Under the pieces are notes generated by a model. The model made no database searches, was not told where the DNA came from, and saw only the letters and a list, made by a program, of their open reading frames with translations. This document shows, piece after piece, positions 45,957 through 56,515 of a stretch of 64,000 bases of DNA. Made by a program: the position numbers and the translations under genes. How positions within the stretch are numbered: position 1 is the stretch's first letter; each line of letters opens with the position of its first letter. The DNA is from Phyllostachys edulis (taxonomy: Eukaryota; Streptophyta; Magnoliopsida; Poales; Poaceae): positions 12,333,533 through 12,397,532 of the forward strand of contig CM070566.1 of the NCBI GenBank assembly GCA_036346405.1, written 5' to 3'.

Positions 45957-46374
45957 ACCTGCTGTACTAGAGGATAGAATTAGCATGGTTGTTGCCTTTA
46001 GTGAGTCTCTGTGACATTATTTTAACTTAAATTAATTTCTAAAGATCTAAGTCTGCTATCTTTTACTTCTTATCTTCTTTTAGTATCAATTCTTATCCAA
46101 CTTTCTGTTGATTTTTCAAGATCGATCTCTTATCTACCTTGTCTTTTTACGTAGATGAGTGGCCGACTTGTGTATTTGGACTTAAGGTGTTAATAAAGTA
46201 GGGCCGCCCCTTTTTGCTGTACTTTCGCTTGGTGTTGTTTTGATGTTAATTGGCTGCATGTCATGGCATGATGCACAATTAGATTTAGTAATTATTTCTT
46301 TTCTATCTCGAGAATCTTGTATGTGTTAGCCCGAGGGTATCCTTGTTATGTTGTTAACCATTATATAGCAAAGG
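45957..46374 (+). other. Leader of element F
   Basis: Non-coding region between PBS and gag, with no notable structure beyond AT-rich tracts. Confidence 0.5.
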
Positions 46375-47440
46375 ATGACAGACCAACCACTCGATCGCGA
46401 ACACAACAAGAGGAGAGGTTCTCCACCCTGTTCTCCGGACTCGGGGAGAGCGGTGACCTTCCGGATCCCATGGTCCGCAAGGTGGTCATCGGAAGAGGAA
46501 CTTCCTCCACCACCCACCATGGCGGACGTGCTCATGCAAATTGGCGCAACCGCATGGACGAGACAGCAAGATATTGGAGCAGATTGCGCGCAACACTTCT
46601 TCTATTCCTATACGGTGGTAGAGCAGAGTTCAACATGGGCGAGGGTAGTCTCGTGACTTTCAATGGACTAACCCGCCAGTGTTCTCCAGCTCCCAGGATC
46701 CAATGGAGGCAGAGGACTGGCTTCGGGAAATTGAAAAGAAGCTAACCATTGCCCAATGTTCTGAAAGGGAGAAGGTTCTGTATGCTAGCTACCAGTTGAC
46801 TGGACCAGCTAGTAATTGGTGGGATAATTATCTGGCTATCCAACCCACCGGTCATACTTCCACCTGGCTTGAGTTCATGGAGGCTTTTCGCGAGGCCCAT
46901 ATTCCTGAGGGAGTAATGATGCTCAAGCAGCAGGAATTTCTCGCTCTCAAGCAAGGGCGAAAGTCAGTGACCGAGTATCTTCATGAGTTCAATTTTCTTG
47001 CTCGGTATGCCTTCGACGATGTTTATCGACACTCGTCGTCGAAACCGTTTTATGAATGGTTTGTCCGAGGAGTCTGAATCGGCTTTGGCGATACAAGACT
47101 TGAAATTTCCAACATCTTGTGGACAAAGCCATAATTCTTTGAGACCAAGAGCAAGGCTTTGGAAGATTCACGGAGGCGGCGAAGGCCACTCAATTCACAC
47201 ATAGTGGTCGTTCGGTCGACCGCGACTGGGCAACCTCGATCTTCAGAGCACCGGCTCGGTTCCACCAGTAGCGGTGTTTGCTTTTCGTCACCGCCACCCG
47301 TTGGGCGGTCCGACCTAGTGGACATGAGACCACCTCTGCTATCAATGTCGGTAGGGGTGATTTGTTACCATTGTGGTCGCCGACATTTTATAACCAATGC
47401 TTTGCTAAGGCAAAGGGTTACCACCGCTTGACCATCTCCG
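46375..47440 (+). pseudogene. gag: gag of element F
   Basis: Start chosen at 46375 (MTDQPLDREHNKRRGSPPC). The Retrotrans_gag core is at 46679-47077: SQDPMEAEDWLREIEKKL, WWDNYLAIQPTGHTSTWLEF, HIPEGVMMLKQQEFLALKQG, then VTEYLHEFNFLARYA. After a frameshift comes NRFMNGLSEESESALAIQDL (46990-47110). Near 47360 VICYHCGRRHFI is a damaged zinc knuckle. Gag forms the particle and packages RNA. At least four shifts break it. The same core motif, PPIFEGSTTLRDAE, appears in element E. Confidence 0.85.
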
Positions 47441-47506
47441 ACTCTTGTCGTCCCCGCACCTCTCTCCTAGCAGATTGTCAAGCTCGACCTGTTCGATCAT
47501 GGCCGT

Positions 47507-47820
47507 GTGAATCAATATTTGTTGAAGAAGCGCGGAGGCACTGAGGTTATCCTTGGTATGCTCCTAGTTAATTTCGATTCAGCTATTGTTCTATTTGACT
47601 CTGGAGCATCCCATTCTTTTATTAGTAGGCGCTTTGCTACTCAACATCAATTAAACATGCATCTGCTTCAACCACCTCATATTATTCACTCACCAGGTCG
47701 AGATTCATGGTGATCAAATCATTTAATGTCAATATCAATATTGAAGGGGTAGATTTTTGGGCCAACTTGATTGTGATAGACTTTAAAGGATAGATGTCAT
47801 TTTGGGTATGAACTGGCTAT
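47507..47820 (+). pseudogene. Protease region of element F
   Basis: The frame 47507-47713 reads NQYLLKKRGGTEVILGML, then IVLFDSGASHSFISRRFA, the active-site region of plant gypsy retropepsin-like proteases (D-S-G-A-S-H-S-F). It is followed by DSW and then broken frames (MLFWV/LGMNWLS-like, near 47800). The Asp of DSG is present. The protease cuts Gag-Pol. Confidence 0.78.
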
Positions 47821-48039
47821 CCCAAAATTTCGCCAAATCAATTGTGCCCGAAGAACTATATCCTTACTAATAAAAATGGCCTTTCACCATTTTTCACCTA
47901 GAGCAGATTCATTCTCACCTTGGTGCATTGAAAGTGATACCACCCCTACTCTGGAGTCGATTACCCGATGAGTGTGTGATTATCCTGGATGTCTTTCACG
48001 AAGATCTTCGGTATGCCACCCGATCGGGAAGTAGAGTTA

Positions 48040-48560
48040 AATAATTGAATTAGTTCTGATCTGCTCCCATTTCGAGAAGACCTTATCGCATGCCTTCCAA
48101 TGAGCTATTTGAGTTGAAGAAACAGCTTGGAGAATTGCTTGACAAGGGTTTCATTCGACCGAAGTTCCTCACCACAGGGATGCCCGCCATCTTTGTCAAA
48201 AAGAAAGATCGACTCTACGGATGTGTGTAGATTACCGTCAGTTAAATGAGGTTACTATCAAGAATAAGTATCCTCTTCCCGAATTGATGATCTGTTTGAC
48301 CGATTAAGCTGGAGCCGTGTCTTTTCAAAGATTGATTTGCGATCGGGCTATCATCGATCAAAGTTAGAACGAGGATATTCCTAAAACAGATTTTCTACTC
48401 GTTATGGATTATATGAGTATCTTGTTATGTCCTTTGGTCTAACAAATGCTCTCGCTTATTTCATGAATCTAATGAATTCAGATTCATGGATTTCTTGGAT
48501 AAGTTTGTTGTTGTGTTTATTGACGACATTCTTATCTACTCCAAGTCGATAAAGAGCATG
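48040..48560 (+). pseudogene. pol: Reverse transcriptase of element F
   Basis: Motifs recovered across shifted frames: AYRMPSNELFELKKQLGELL-like start near 48090, the KKKD and CVDYRQLNEVTIKNKYPLP region (48200-48280), FSKIDLRSGYH (48330), YEYLVMSFGLTNA (48415), then VVVFIDDILIYS with the catalytic FIDD at about 48510-48530. At least six small indels separate these motifs, several at TCAGA/TCGA-type sites. In a corrected sequence this would be a normal Ty3/gypsy RT, so the amount of true decay is uncertain. Confidence 0.8.
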
Positions 48561-48603
48561 AGCATCATTTGAGACTTGTCTTTGGACACACTTCAAGCAT
48601 CAT

Positions 48604-49330
48604 TTGTATGCTAAATTTAGCAAGTGTGCTTTACGGCTCAAGCAAGTGGCATTTCGGGACATGTATTATCCGAAGGAGGTATTACTATTGATCCCAGAAA
48701 GTACAAGATGTACTAGATTGGAAGCGCCCAAGAATGTTCCTGAAATTCGAAGTTTCCTTGGACTTGCGGGATATTACCGTAGGTTTATTGAAAACTTTTC
48801 CAAGATTTCCAGACCTCTGACTCAGCTCTTGAAGAAAGAGAACAAATTCTTTTGGTCAGTGGAATGTGAAAACAGTTTTCAGCTTTTGAGAAAGCTCCTG
48901 TTGAAGCTCATGTTCTCACTCTTCCAGACATCCATAAAATTTCGATATTTATTGTGATGCGTCTCGCCATGGACTTGGTTGTGTGCTTATGCAAGAGGGC
49001 CAAGTTGTGGCATATGCATCGAGCGATTCTTGACCTCACGAGGTGAATTATCCTACCCATGATTTAGAATTGGCGGCGTAGTCCATGCCTTAAAGATTTG
49101 GCGACATTACCTTCTTGGCAATCGCTTGCGAAATCTATCTTGATCATAAGAGCACTAAATACATATTCACTCAAGTTGATCTGAATATGAGACAAAGACG
49201 ATGGCTTGAATTGATCAAAGACTACGATATGGGTATTCACTACCATCTGGCAAAGCCAATGTTGTGGTGATGCTCGAAAGCAGAAGTCGCAATGCAATTG
49301 TTTATCAACAATTCCTTTGACCAAGAGCTT
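48604..49330 (+). pseudogene. pol: RT connection and RNase H of element F
   Basis: 48604-48957 reads YAKFSKCALRLKQVAF, then APKNVPEIRSFLGLAGYYRR, FIENFSKISRPLTQLLKKEN and KFFWSVECENSFQLL, the canonical connection region. RNase H follows in shifted frames (DASRHGLGCVLMQEG-like near 48955, then LEAVVHALKIWRHYLLGN-like near 49080, and QVDLNMRQRRWLELIKDYD near 49190). Confidence 0.82.
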
Positions 49331-49332
49331 AT

Positions 49333-50406
49333 GTGCTTGACCTTCGGCGCTTAAGTCTCGAAATGGTCGAAGATGGATTTCTTGCTGCCTTAGAAGTAAA
49401 GTCAACACTTGAAGATCAGATTCTGGAGGCCCAGAAAACTGATGCTGAGGTAGCAGAGATTAAAGCAAACATGAAGGCAGATAAGGCCAATGAATTTTCT
49501 GAAGATGCTCGTGGTACCATTCGATATCGCAATCGTCTGGTTGTACCCTCAGATCCACAGCTGAGAGAGCTAATTCTTAAAGAGGCTCATAATTCTAAAT
49601 TTTCTATACATCCTAGAAGCACTAAGATGTACCAGGACTTAAAGAAAACCTTCTGGTGGAGCAAAATGAAAAGGCAAATTGCTCAGTATGTTGCTGAATG
49701 TGATATTTGCCAAAGGGTTAAAGCTGAGCATTTAAAACCTGCTGGTACCCTTCAGCCTTTACCTATTCCACAATGGAAATGGGAAGAAGTCGGTATGGAT
49801 TTTGTTACCGGACTTCCCAAGTCTCAGAATGGATTTGATGCCATATGGGTGATAATTGATCGTCTGACGAAAGTGGCTCATTTCATCCCTGTCAGAACCA
49901 CTTTCAATGGCAAGGAATTGGCAGAACTCTATATTGCTAGAATTGTTTGTCTCCACGGTGTTCCTAAAATCATTGTTTCAGACCGTGGGTCTCAATTCAC
50001 TTCCCATTTTTGGAATTGTCTTCATCAAGCAATGGGAACTGAATTATCCTTCAGCACTGCTTATCATCCTCAGACCAGTGGTCAAACTGAAAGGGTGAAT
50101 CAAATAATGGAGGATCTTTTGAGAGCCTGTGTTTTAGCATATGGCAAGAATTGGGAGAAATCTTTGCCGTATGTGGAGTTTTCCTACAATAATAGCTACC
50201 AAGCAAGTATTCAAATGTCACCTTTTGAAGCCTTGTATGGAAGAGCTTGTAAGACTCCATTGAATTGGTCAGAATCTAGTGAAAGACCATTCTTTGGCCC
50301 AGACTTGGTTTTGGAAGCTGAAGAGCAAGTTAAATGCGATTCGAGACCGTTTGAAAACCTTGATCTCGTCGGAAGAGCTATGCCGATCATCGGCGCCGTG
50401 AGCTAA
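49333..50406 (+). CDS. pol: Integrase of element F, long open frame (357 aa)
   Basis: This is the cleanest coding stretch of the window. It has an HHCC zinc region (H in AHNSKFSIHPRST, about residues 86-93, and CDICQR at about 122) and a catalytic core with Asp in GMDFVTGLPKS (about 156), Asp in SDRGSQFTSHFW (about 217) and Glu in TSGQTERVNQIMEDLL (about 253), with 35 residues between the last two. This is the D,D35E spacing. PYVEFSYNNSYQASIQMSPF and EALYGRACKTPLNW follow. The frame ends early at 50406. The GPY/F-like and chromodomain parts continue in other frames to about 50800. The M at 49333 is only the first start in frame. In the element this is part of one polyprotein. Confidence 0.9.
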   Translation: MLDLRRLSLEMVEDGFLAALEVKSTLEDQILEAQKTDAEVAEIKANMKADKANEFSEDARGTIRYRNRLVVPSDPQLRELILKEAHNSKFSIHPRSTKMYQDLKKTFWWSKMKRQIAQYVAECDICQRVKAEHLKPAGTLQPLPIPQWKWEEVGMDFVTGLPKSQNGFDAIWVIIDRLTKVAHFIPVRTTFNGKELAELYIARIVCLHGVPKIIVSDRGSQFTSHFWNCLHQAMGTELSFSTAYHPQTSGQTERVNQIMEDLLRACVLAYGKNWEKSLPYVEFSYNNSYQASIQMSPFEALYGRACKTPLNWSESSERPFFGPDLVLEAEEQVKCDSRPFENLDLVGRAMPIIGAVS

Positions 50407-50830
50407 GTTTTGAAATAGATGATTTCGTCTATCTTAAAGTGTTGCCGATGAAAGGTACTCATCGCTTTCATGTGAAAGGAAGCTAGCACCTCGTTATATC
50501 GGACCCTTAGAATCATTGCAAAACGAGGAGCCGTGGCATATCAATTGGAACTTCCGACACTCTGTCGGCGGCTCATGATACCTTTCATGTTTCTCAATTA
50601 AAGAAGTGCCTTCGTGTTCCTACCGAGGCCACTACTTATGAGAATCTTAATCTGCAACTGACCTTTCATATCAAGAACAACCGGTCGTATCCTCGATTTA
50701 AATGGAGCGTGGGACAAGAAATCGCCTTTGTCAAGTTCTTAAAAATTCATGGGCTAATCATTAGAAGATGAAGCCACATGGGGCCCAAGATCGATGAGAA
50801 TCGAGCACCCCCACCTTTTTGCTGTTTAAT
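50407..50830 (+). pseudogene. Integrase C-terminus with chromodomain-like tail of element F
   Basis: Broken frames contain FEIDDFVYLKVLPMKGTHRF (50410-50470), a GPY/F-type region (LAPRYIGPLESL-like near 50480), HVSQLKKCLRVP-like near 50590, and at 50700-50810 a chromodomain-like end (FKWS..., RNRLCQVLK, WANH, EDEATWGPKIDENRAPP-like). Chromodomains direct these elements towards certain chromatin. The domain is shifted at about 50700 and 50770. Confidence 0.65.
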
Positions 50831-51033
50831 ATTTGCCTTTGAATCAAGAAAGGCAAGGTTAAACAAAGCAATGTAACATAAGTTGTAATAACAGCACTAT
50901 GTTGTTATGTAAAATTTCTTTTCTATCTCTGAAAGAAATAAAGACAACTGATGTTATGTTCCTAAAGAACATCAGTTCAACTTCGTCTTTGTACAACTTC
51001 GGAATTATAAGAAATCTCGGGACGAGATTTTCT
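50831..51033 (+). other. 3' untranslated region of element F
   Basis: Short AT-rich segment between pol and the polypurine tract, ending in AAATCTCGGGACGAGATTTT, a perfect inverted repeat (AAATCTCG/CGAGATTT) typical of Tekay-type 3' regions. Confidence 0.55.
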
Positions 51034-51047
51034 TAAGGAGGTAGGTT
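51034..51047 (+). other. Polypurine tract of element F
   Basis: AAGGAGGTAGGTT directly before the 3' LTR start TGTAACAGCCCC. It is the expected plus-strand primer. Confidence 0.75.
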
Positions 51048-54000
51048 TGTAACAGCCCCAACCTAATATACAGATAATGAAGCAATTGCTCATGTCATTC
51101 TTGTTCAAATTAACAAATTGGGTAACATGTTACAAACTATTTTCCCAAAATTTTAATTATAAATTCCAACTTGATAAAAATTTCAAAAAGAAATACCATC
51201 CAATGTTGGTATTATGACTGGGAAATATTTTAATTGAAAATCAGATAAATTATTATGGCCAAAAATAATTTTTGTTGAATTTTCAGAAATTATTTTGATT
51301 TTTAGAAAAATAATTGTCTTTAAATGAAACCTAGTTGATTTAAATGAATTATTTATGTGTTTATAAAAAAGAAACAGTGATTTTAAAATTTATTTGGGGA
51401 ATATATCTTCCCAGCAGTGATTCTGCAAAATTTCAAGATTTTACAAATTTATTTGCTATATTTAAAAGCCCAGTCAAACATTTTGGCAATTTAAACAGTC
51501 CTGGTCAAATTTTCCGATCCAAACCCTCTCGGGCACTGTAGCGACCGGACCAGAGTTCGAACCATGCGACTGAGCCCAACCAAGTGCACCAGGTCCGGCT
51601 CGGGCCGTCCCACTCGCACGCGTCCAACCCTAGCCCAATCCTCGCCATTCATTTCCGCGTGGGTGGTCCTGATCGCAGGTGACGTTCGGACCGCCTCCAT
51701 CCCCTTCGCGTTTTGGGCCATTGGATCCGTAGCGTGCGGCCCAGATCATTGCGACGTTCGGACCGCTTTGAGCGCCTCGATCCTGGCCGTTGAATCGCGT
51801 TTTAACGGCGATGGACTCCTTGGGCCGAAGAGCACTCGCGAGTGCTTCATCTTGGGCCGTTGGTTCGTGATCGCACGGCTCTGGTGGAGTGGGCCGATCG
51901 GACCGCGACAATTCCCCATGGGATCGCAACCGTTGAGGCTCAATCGGACGGCTCGCGTGAGTTGTAACCTTCGGACCGCTACAGGAATCGCGATCGGAAC
52001 CGTTCGCTGAAGATCGTGTGGTCCACGTTCACCCATACCGGTTCAACGTGTTTTAACACCGCATCACGCCCGCGTGTGGGATCGAGCGGTGGTCGTGCGT
52101 GGAGCTCCTCGCGTCTTGTTGCATGGGGAGATCCTCTGGGGCCCAAATTGTCGTGAGGTTTTAGCCTACTGCAAGCGTCTTGTTTGTGTCTTGGTCTTAT
52201 TCTTTGTGTTTGCTCTGGGACCCGCATGTCAGCGTCGGTTTTGGTGCTGCTGTGCGCGGTGCGCTGCATGGCTTGCGTTTGCCCTGGGGCCCGCGCATCA
52301 GTGGCAAGTTTTGCTCCCTGCGTGCGCTGCATGCTGTGTATACTCCTGGGGCCCACATGTAAGTGGCAGAATTTTATTTTCTCTCTGATTTTCCACCGTA
52401 GACACTGTTGCAGCCGAAATGGTGGTGATGCACAGTATTTTGAGGATATTTATCCCTTCATATCTATCCATTAGTGCCACCTCATGATCTCTAGACCATT
52501 CTCGGTTGCTCCATAACCTCTATACACTATATAAACCTTAGTCTTGGGACTTCTGACATTGTTGACCAAGGGAGAAGCTCATTTTCTTTATCTCCTTCGC
52601 AGTGAAGCACCCTTGTTCCTCTGCCTTGTTCAACTACAAGCATACCTAAATCTCATACTAATGTGGGTGTAGGTATTTCTTGTAGGTTGAACTTAGGACT
52701 CTGCTCCTGTCAACTTGAGTCATGAAGCTTCATTTTGGAAAACCTCACTTGGGTGAGTTGAGTTCCATCTTTTCTTAGCAAGAATGTGACTAATGATCTT
52801 TAGAGACTTAGTTCTACCATTCTTGTTTTGGTCGAGAATCAAAGAAAGGACTTGGACCTTTTACATTGACCAAGAACCGATCTTTTCATCTATAAACCCT
52901 AGTGGTAAGTTAGCCTTTACTACATTAGCTTAAGCTCTTTTAGGATATCCCTTACTCACATGCATCACTCACTTACTCTTGTGATGATCCTGTTCCTTTA
53001 AACCTAAAAGTTATTTTTATAACTTTTAGGTCTTTCATATCGTTTTCAAGAATTAGGGTTTCTCTTGTCTAAATAATAGCTTATTCAGTCTTAAATGAAC
53101 CCTAGTATCATTAGTAGACCATCTTTTAATTATCAAGATCACCCATTTAGTTGTAAGGCAAATTGTCACTCTGTCACCTTTTGTCGGTTAAAACCGACAA
53201 ATGATCAATTTTTCCTTTCCTATCTGTAAACCATGTGTTTAGGGTTAGCATTGACACGTTATGATGTTAATTACTTTTCAGTTGGCCTTGATTTCCATTT
53301 TAGGTCTTCGGTTAGTATATTCCACCAAATAGCCGAAATCTGGGCAAGGACTTTTTGCTGTTTTTGGGTATTAGGCCAACCGACCTAATAGACAACCAAA
53401 GTCTACAGTCATAGGTTGCTTTGTGTGGCACTAAATGTTTAGCTAGGTCACAACACTAGTTTAATACACTTGGCTATCCTGTAGCATTTTGTTTATATAG
53501 AGTTAAGCTAAGTAACTAAATTATTTGTTGTCAGCCTGTTTTAGTATATAAAACTTTATTCTTTGTAACTATTTTCTAAATCTAAAATCTGGGTAGCAAG
53601 TATCATTGGATAGTATATATGGGTTATTATCCTTAGTAAATTAAATATAGCTTAAGCATATTATTACCCACGCATTACCATTTTGATCATGCATTCTTTT
53701 ATGCATTTTGCTCTCTGTTTTCTTGTGTTCATTGGATTTCTTTTATCTTCTTTTAGATCTTGGTTCCTCTGAGTTTGTTGAACCTTTTGTTGACCCACAA
53801 GCATCTGAACAAGAGGTTATATACTACTATCAAGGCAAGCTTCCTCTCTCGCACCATGTTGAACCTAATCTTTTGAACTCAGAGAATTCTAAAATACAAT
53901 GACCTTGTGCATGCAAATTTCTAAAAATCTATTTATGCCTGTTTCTAGGTAGTTATACCCTGAACTTGTGGCTTATCTTTAATTTAATCATACACTTAAC

Positions 54001-55313
54001 CTAAGGTAGTTTGTGATGTTATTATATTTAGTTTTGACTTTTGCTTAGCCATGCAAATCCATAGAGCGGTAGTGTTTGACAAGATTATCTTGTCAAACAC
54101 AGGAACAACAAATACTTTATTTTATCTTTGATCCTTGTTCAGTTTATTTGATTTGGAAATGCTTCTAAATCCTGTTGCAATTAATTCAAATCTGGATAAG
54201 TGGATGCTAGTGATGGTGCCTTTGTGCACGAGATTTGGGAAATGTGGATGTCTTATGCGGGTTGATTAAGGACCTGAACTCGACTATTTAATTCAAGTCC
54301 CAACGCATTTCCACACGCAGTGTATGGGCTATTGCTTGGTTAAGTAAAGGGTTAACATTATTGAGTTGGATACTGAGAGTAAGGACATGTGTATTGATTT
54401 CATATGGCATAGATGCTTAAGTCTTGGCCGTGTCGTATGCCATGTGGAACTTATATCGATGTTAGATGTTCTTAGAAGGGTAAGGCGTAGATGTGTTACA
54501 TCGCATGTACGTTCCTTGAGGCCCCGATCATGGTGTAAAATGTGTGGCTAACACGAGTTTGCATTTAATTGATCGGGTCGGCATTCCCTGTACAACATGT
54601 GAGCCCGGTTGAATGTATGCTATCATCTGGTTTAAGCGGATTAATCTCACATGGGTCATCCAACTCAATAGTGTTAACTTGTTGAAAAATACCAAATCTT
54701 AGTTTACCCGGCCGACACACCAAAGGCAGTGTGTTATTATTCCGAGGCTTACGGCTAACTAAGTCATGTGGGTAAAGATGTACACCCTGCAGGTTCTAAA
54801 ACTATTGAATAGCCGTGTCCACTGATTCTGAATAAAAACTTGAATTAATGTCACCTGTATAGATTTTACTCTAAGTTTGGTTTGGGAATTATTTCGGCAT
54901 GATGGTTGTCATGCACATTTAATTGTGAGCTGTCATTTACTTTTGTTACTTTTATTCTTTTGCTTCCGCTGTTGCTCTTTTTGTTAATGACCCAAGGTCA
55001 TCTGTTCATATTTCGGTTACTGTAGCAACCTGGTACTGTAGCAACCGAAATTGGAGATGTAATATGATGTATAATTATGTGAATGTATGACTTGTATGTG
55101 ATTGATGCAATGTTGATTAAGGATATATGCTAATAGTCACTAATCACAGGAACTATTGCATGGCATATATCCGGAACCTAAATGTTGGATTGTTACTTAT
55201 TATGATTATGCTTCTAGTATGATTTTTATTAAGGACATTACATGTTCCTTAATTAAGAATTATGCTACCGATGTAATTTATAATTGGCACATTCAATATT
55301 TGAGGGTCTCACA
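51048..55313 (+). repeat. 3' LTR of element F (4266 bp)
   Basis: Sister copy of 41287-45939 with the same ends. It lacks about 385 bp corresponding to about 45195-45580 of the 5' LTR. The junction is near 54950 (TTACTTTTATTCTTTTGCTT). Point differences and indels cluster at CAG/CTG words. TATATAAA is at 52528-52535. Confidence 0.92.
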
Positions 55314-55507
55314 ATATAGCTGGCCGGACGAAGTTCATAGCTGGTCGTACATAACCTAAACTGGTCGTCGATCAGTTTGGCCGTTATAAAGAGAATTTAG
55401 ACTTCCTTTATAAACCAGTTGTAAGTTCATAACCGTAATGTAGTGGGCTATATTAAGTGGGCCTCCTTTGACAAAAAAGGGTTGACCTGGTCGAAAATCC
55501 TCGTCAC

Positions 55508-56127
55508 AAGTCGTGCGTGTGTACGTGCGTGTGTGCGTGCATGTGTGTGACTTTAGCTATAGTCCTTCTCATGTCACCCCATGTCACGTGTCACATGTTT
55601 GAAGGGGCGTCAAGAACTCCATCTTATAAATTGTCCTCCCACCACTTGGCTAAGTAGTATGAGACTAATCCATCCATGCTTTGGAATTTAAGGTATGAAT
55701 ATGCATTTACACTTATGAGCTAATTCTAGCATTTTAAACACGATGAGAAAGCAAATAGTAGACTTAAAAAATGATCATGTGAAGTCATGGCTCCTTTTGC
55801 CAAGATGACCGCTCAGTACAAGAATTGAGTGTTAAGTTGTGATGAAACAAGCATGGACTTCAAGCTATGACTGCCGTGTTAACCAATCTGCTTCCAAACC
55901 GTGACTTCACGCTAACTTCGAAGGGACACAGTGAATTGTGGCTTGTTTAGCGATCTGAACTTGAAATTTTCACATTAGGCGTGTTCTTGACACAAGCTTA
56001 TAATTTGATCCATCTATTACCATCTCCATCCTTGAATTTTGTATGTGTATATCTGTGTGCCTCGACACGAGAATTTGGTTTTGTCTTTTTCCAAAAAAAA
56101 TGTTCTAGAACAACTAATTATCTCCTT
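55508..56127. other. Non-coding DNA
   Basis: 55509-55545 is a GTGTGCGTGC-type microsatellite. The rest is without coding or recognisable transposon ends. Confidence 0.4.
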
Positions 56128-56515
56128 CATCTTTTGGAGAATTTTTTTATTAAATAACCTTTTTAAAATTTTATTTTAAAGCTAACCTTGGCCTTTATTT
56201 CCAAATCGACCCTTTTGGTCACGCCACCACCATGGCGTGACAAAACAACGCTTATCACGTTGGGGCATGTTCTTGTCACGCCATGAGTAGTGGCGTGGCG
56301 GTGAAGATTTAGTCACGCCACGACCGAAGGCGTGACCAAATGTGCTATTTTATGGACTTATCCTGGCGTGGCGTGGCGTTGTTTTGTCACGCCATGAGGG
56401 GTGGCGTGACCAAAGGGTTCAGATTTGGAAATAAAGTGCGTCGGGGGTTAACTTTAAAATAAAATTTAAAAAAAGGTTAATTAATAAAAAAAAGTTCTCT
56501 TTTGGAAGAGTTTAT
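56128..56515. mobile_element. Foldback element made of hairpins (about 390 bp)
   Basis: Left arm (56128-56240) and right arm (56387-56515) are long inverted repeats: AACCTTTTTAAAATTTTATT, then CTTTATTTCCAAATC, then TTTGGTCACGCCA against their complements. The centre holds more GTCACGCCA/TGGCGTGAC hairpins (56273-56299, 56312-56335, 56384-56413). There is no ORF. Snap-back MITEs of this kind are non-autonomous. Confidence 0.8.

Larger units (their letters stand above)
41287..55313 (+). mobile_element. Complete Tekay-like chromovirus element F (14 kb)
   Basis: Two very long LTRs bound gag, protease, RT, RNase H and integrase with a chromodomain-like tail on the plus strand. The target duplication is ATATA (41282-41286 and 55314-55318). 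The TGTAACAGCCCC LTR start, initiator-Met PBS, the sequence GGGACGAGATTT before the PPT, and the integrase style fit the Tekay (Del) clade. Only the integrase frame is long and clean (357 aa). Gag, protease and RT have many small frameshifts. It inserted into LTR G. Confidence 0.92.
41232..55507 (-). repeat. Short LTR G of the Tat-type family, split by element F
   Basis: The left edge TGTCGGTGTCTTCTAACC is the reverse complement of an LTR end like that of C. The right edge AAAATCCTCGTCA at 55495-55507 is the reverse complement of the family start TGACGAGGAT. Without element F the LTR would be about 240 bp, much shorter than LTRs A, C and D, so it has an internal deletion or belongs to a short subfamily. 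I saw neither PBS nor PPT next to it, and the flanks (GTAAC and CAAGT) do not match, so a solo LTR with decayed flanks is the best guess. Confidence 0.45.

Noticed and set aside
55508..55550. GTGTGCGTGC tract as a regulatory repeat
   Set aside because: An ordinary microsatellite with no further structure.
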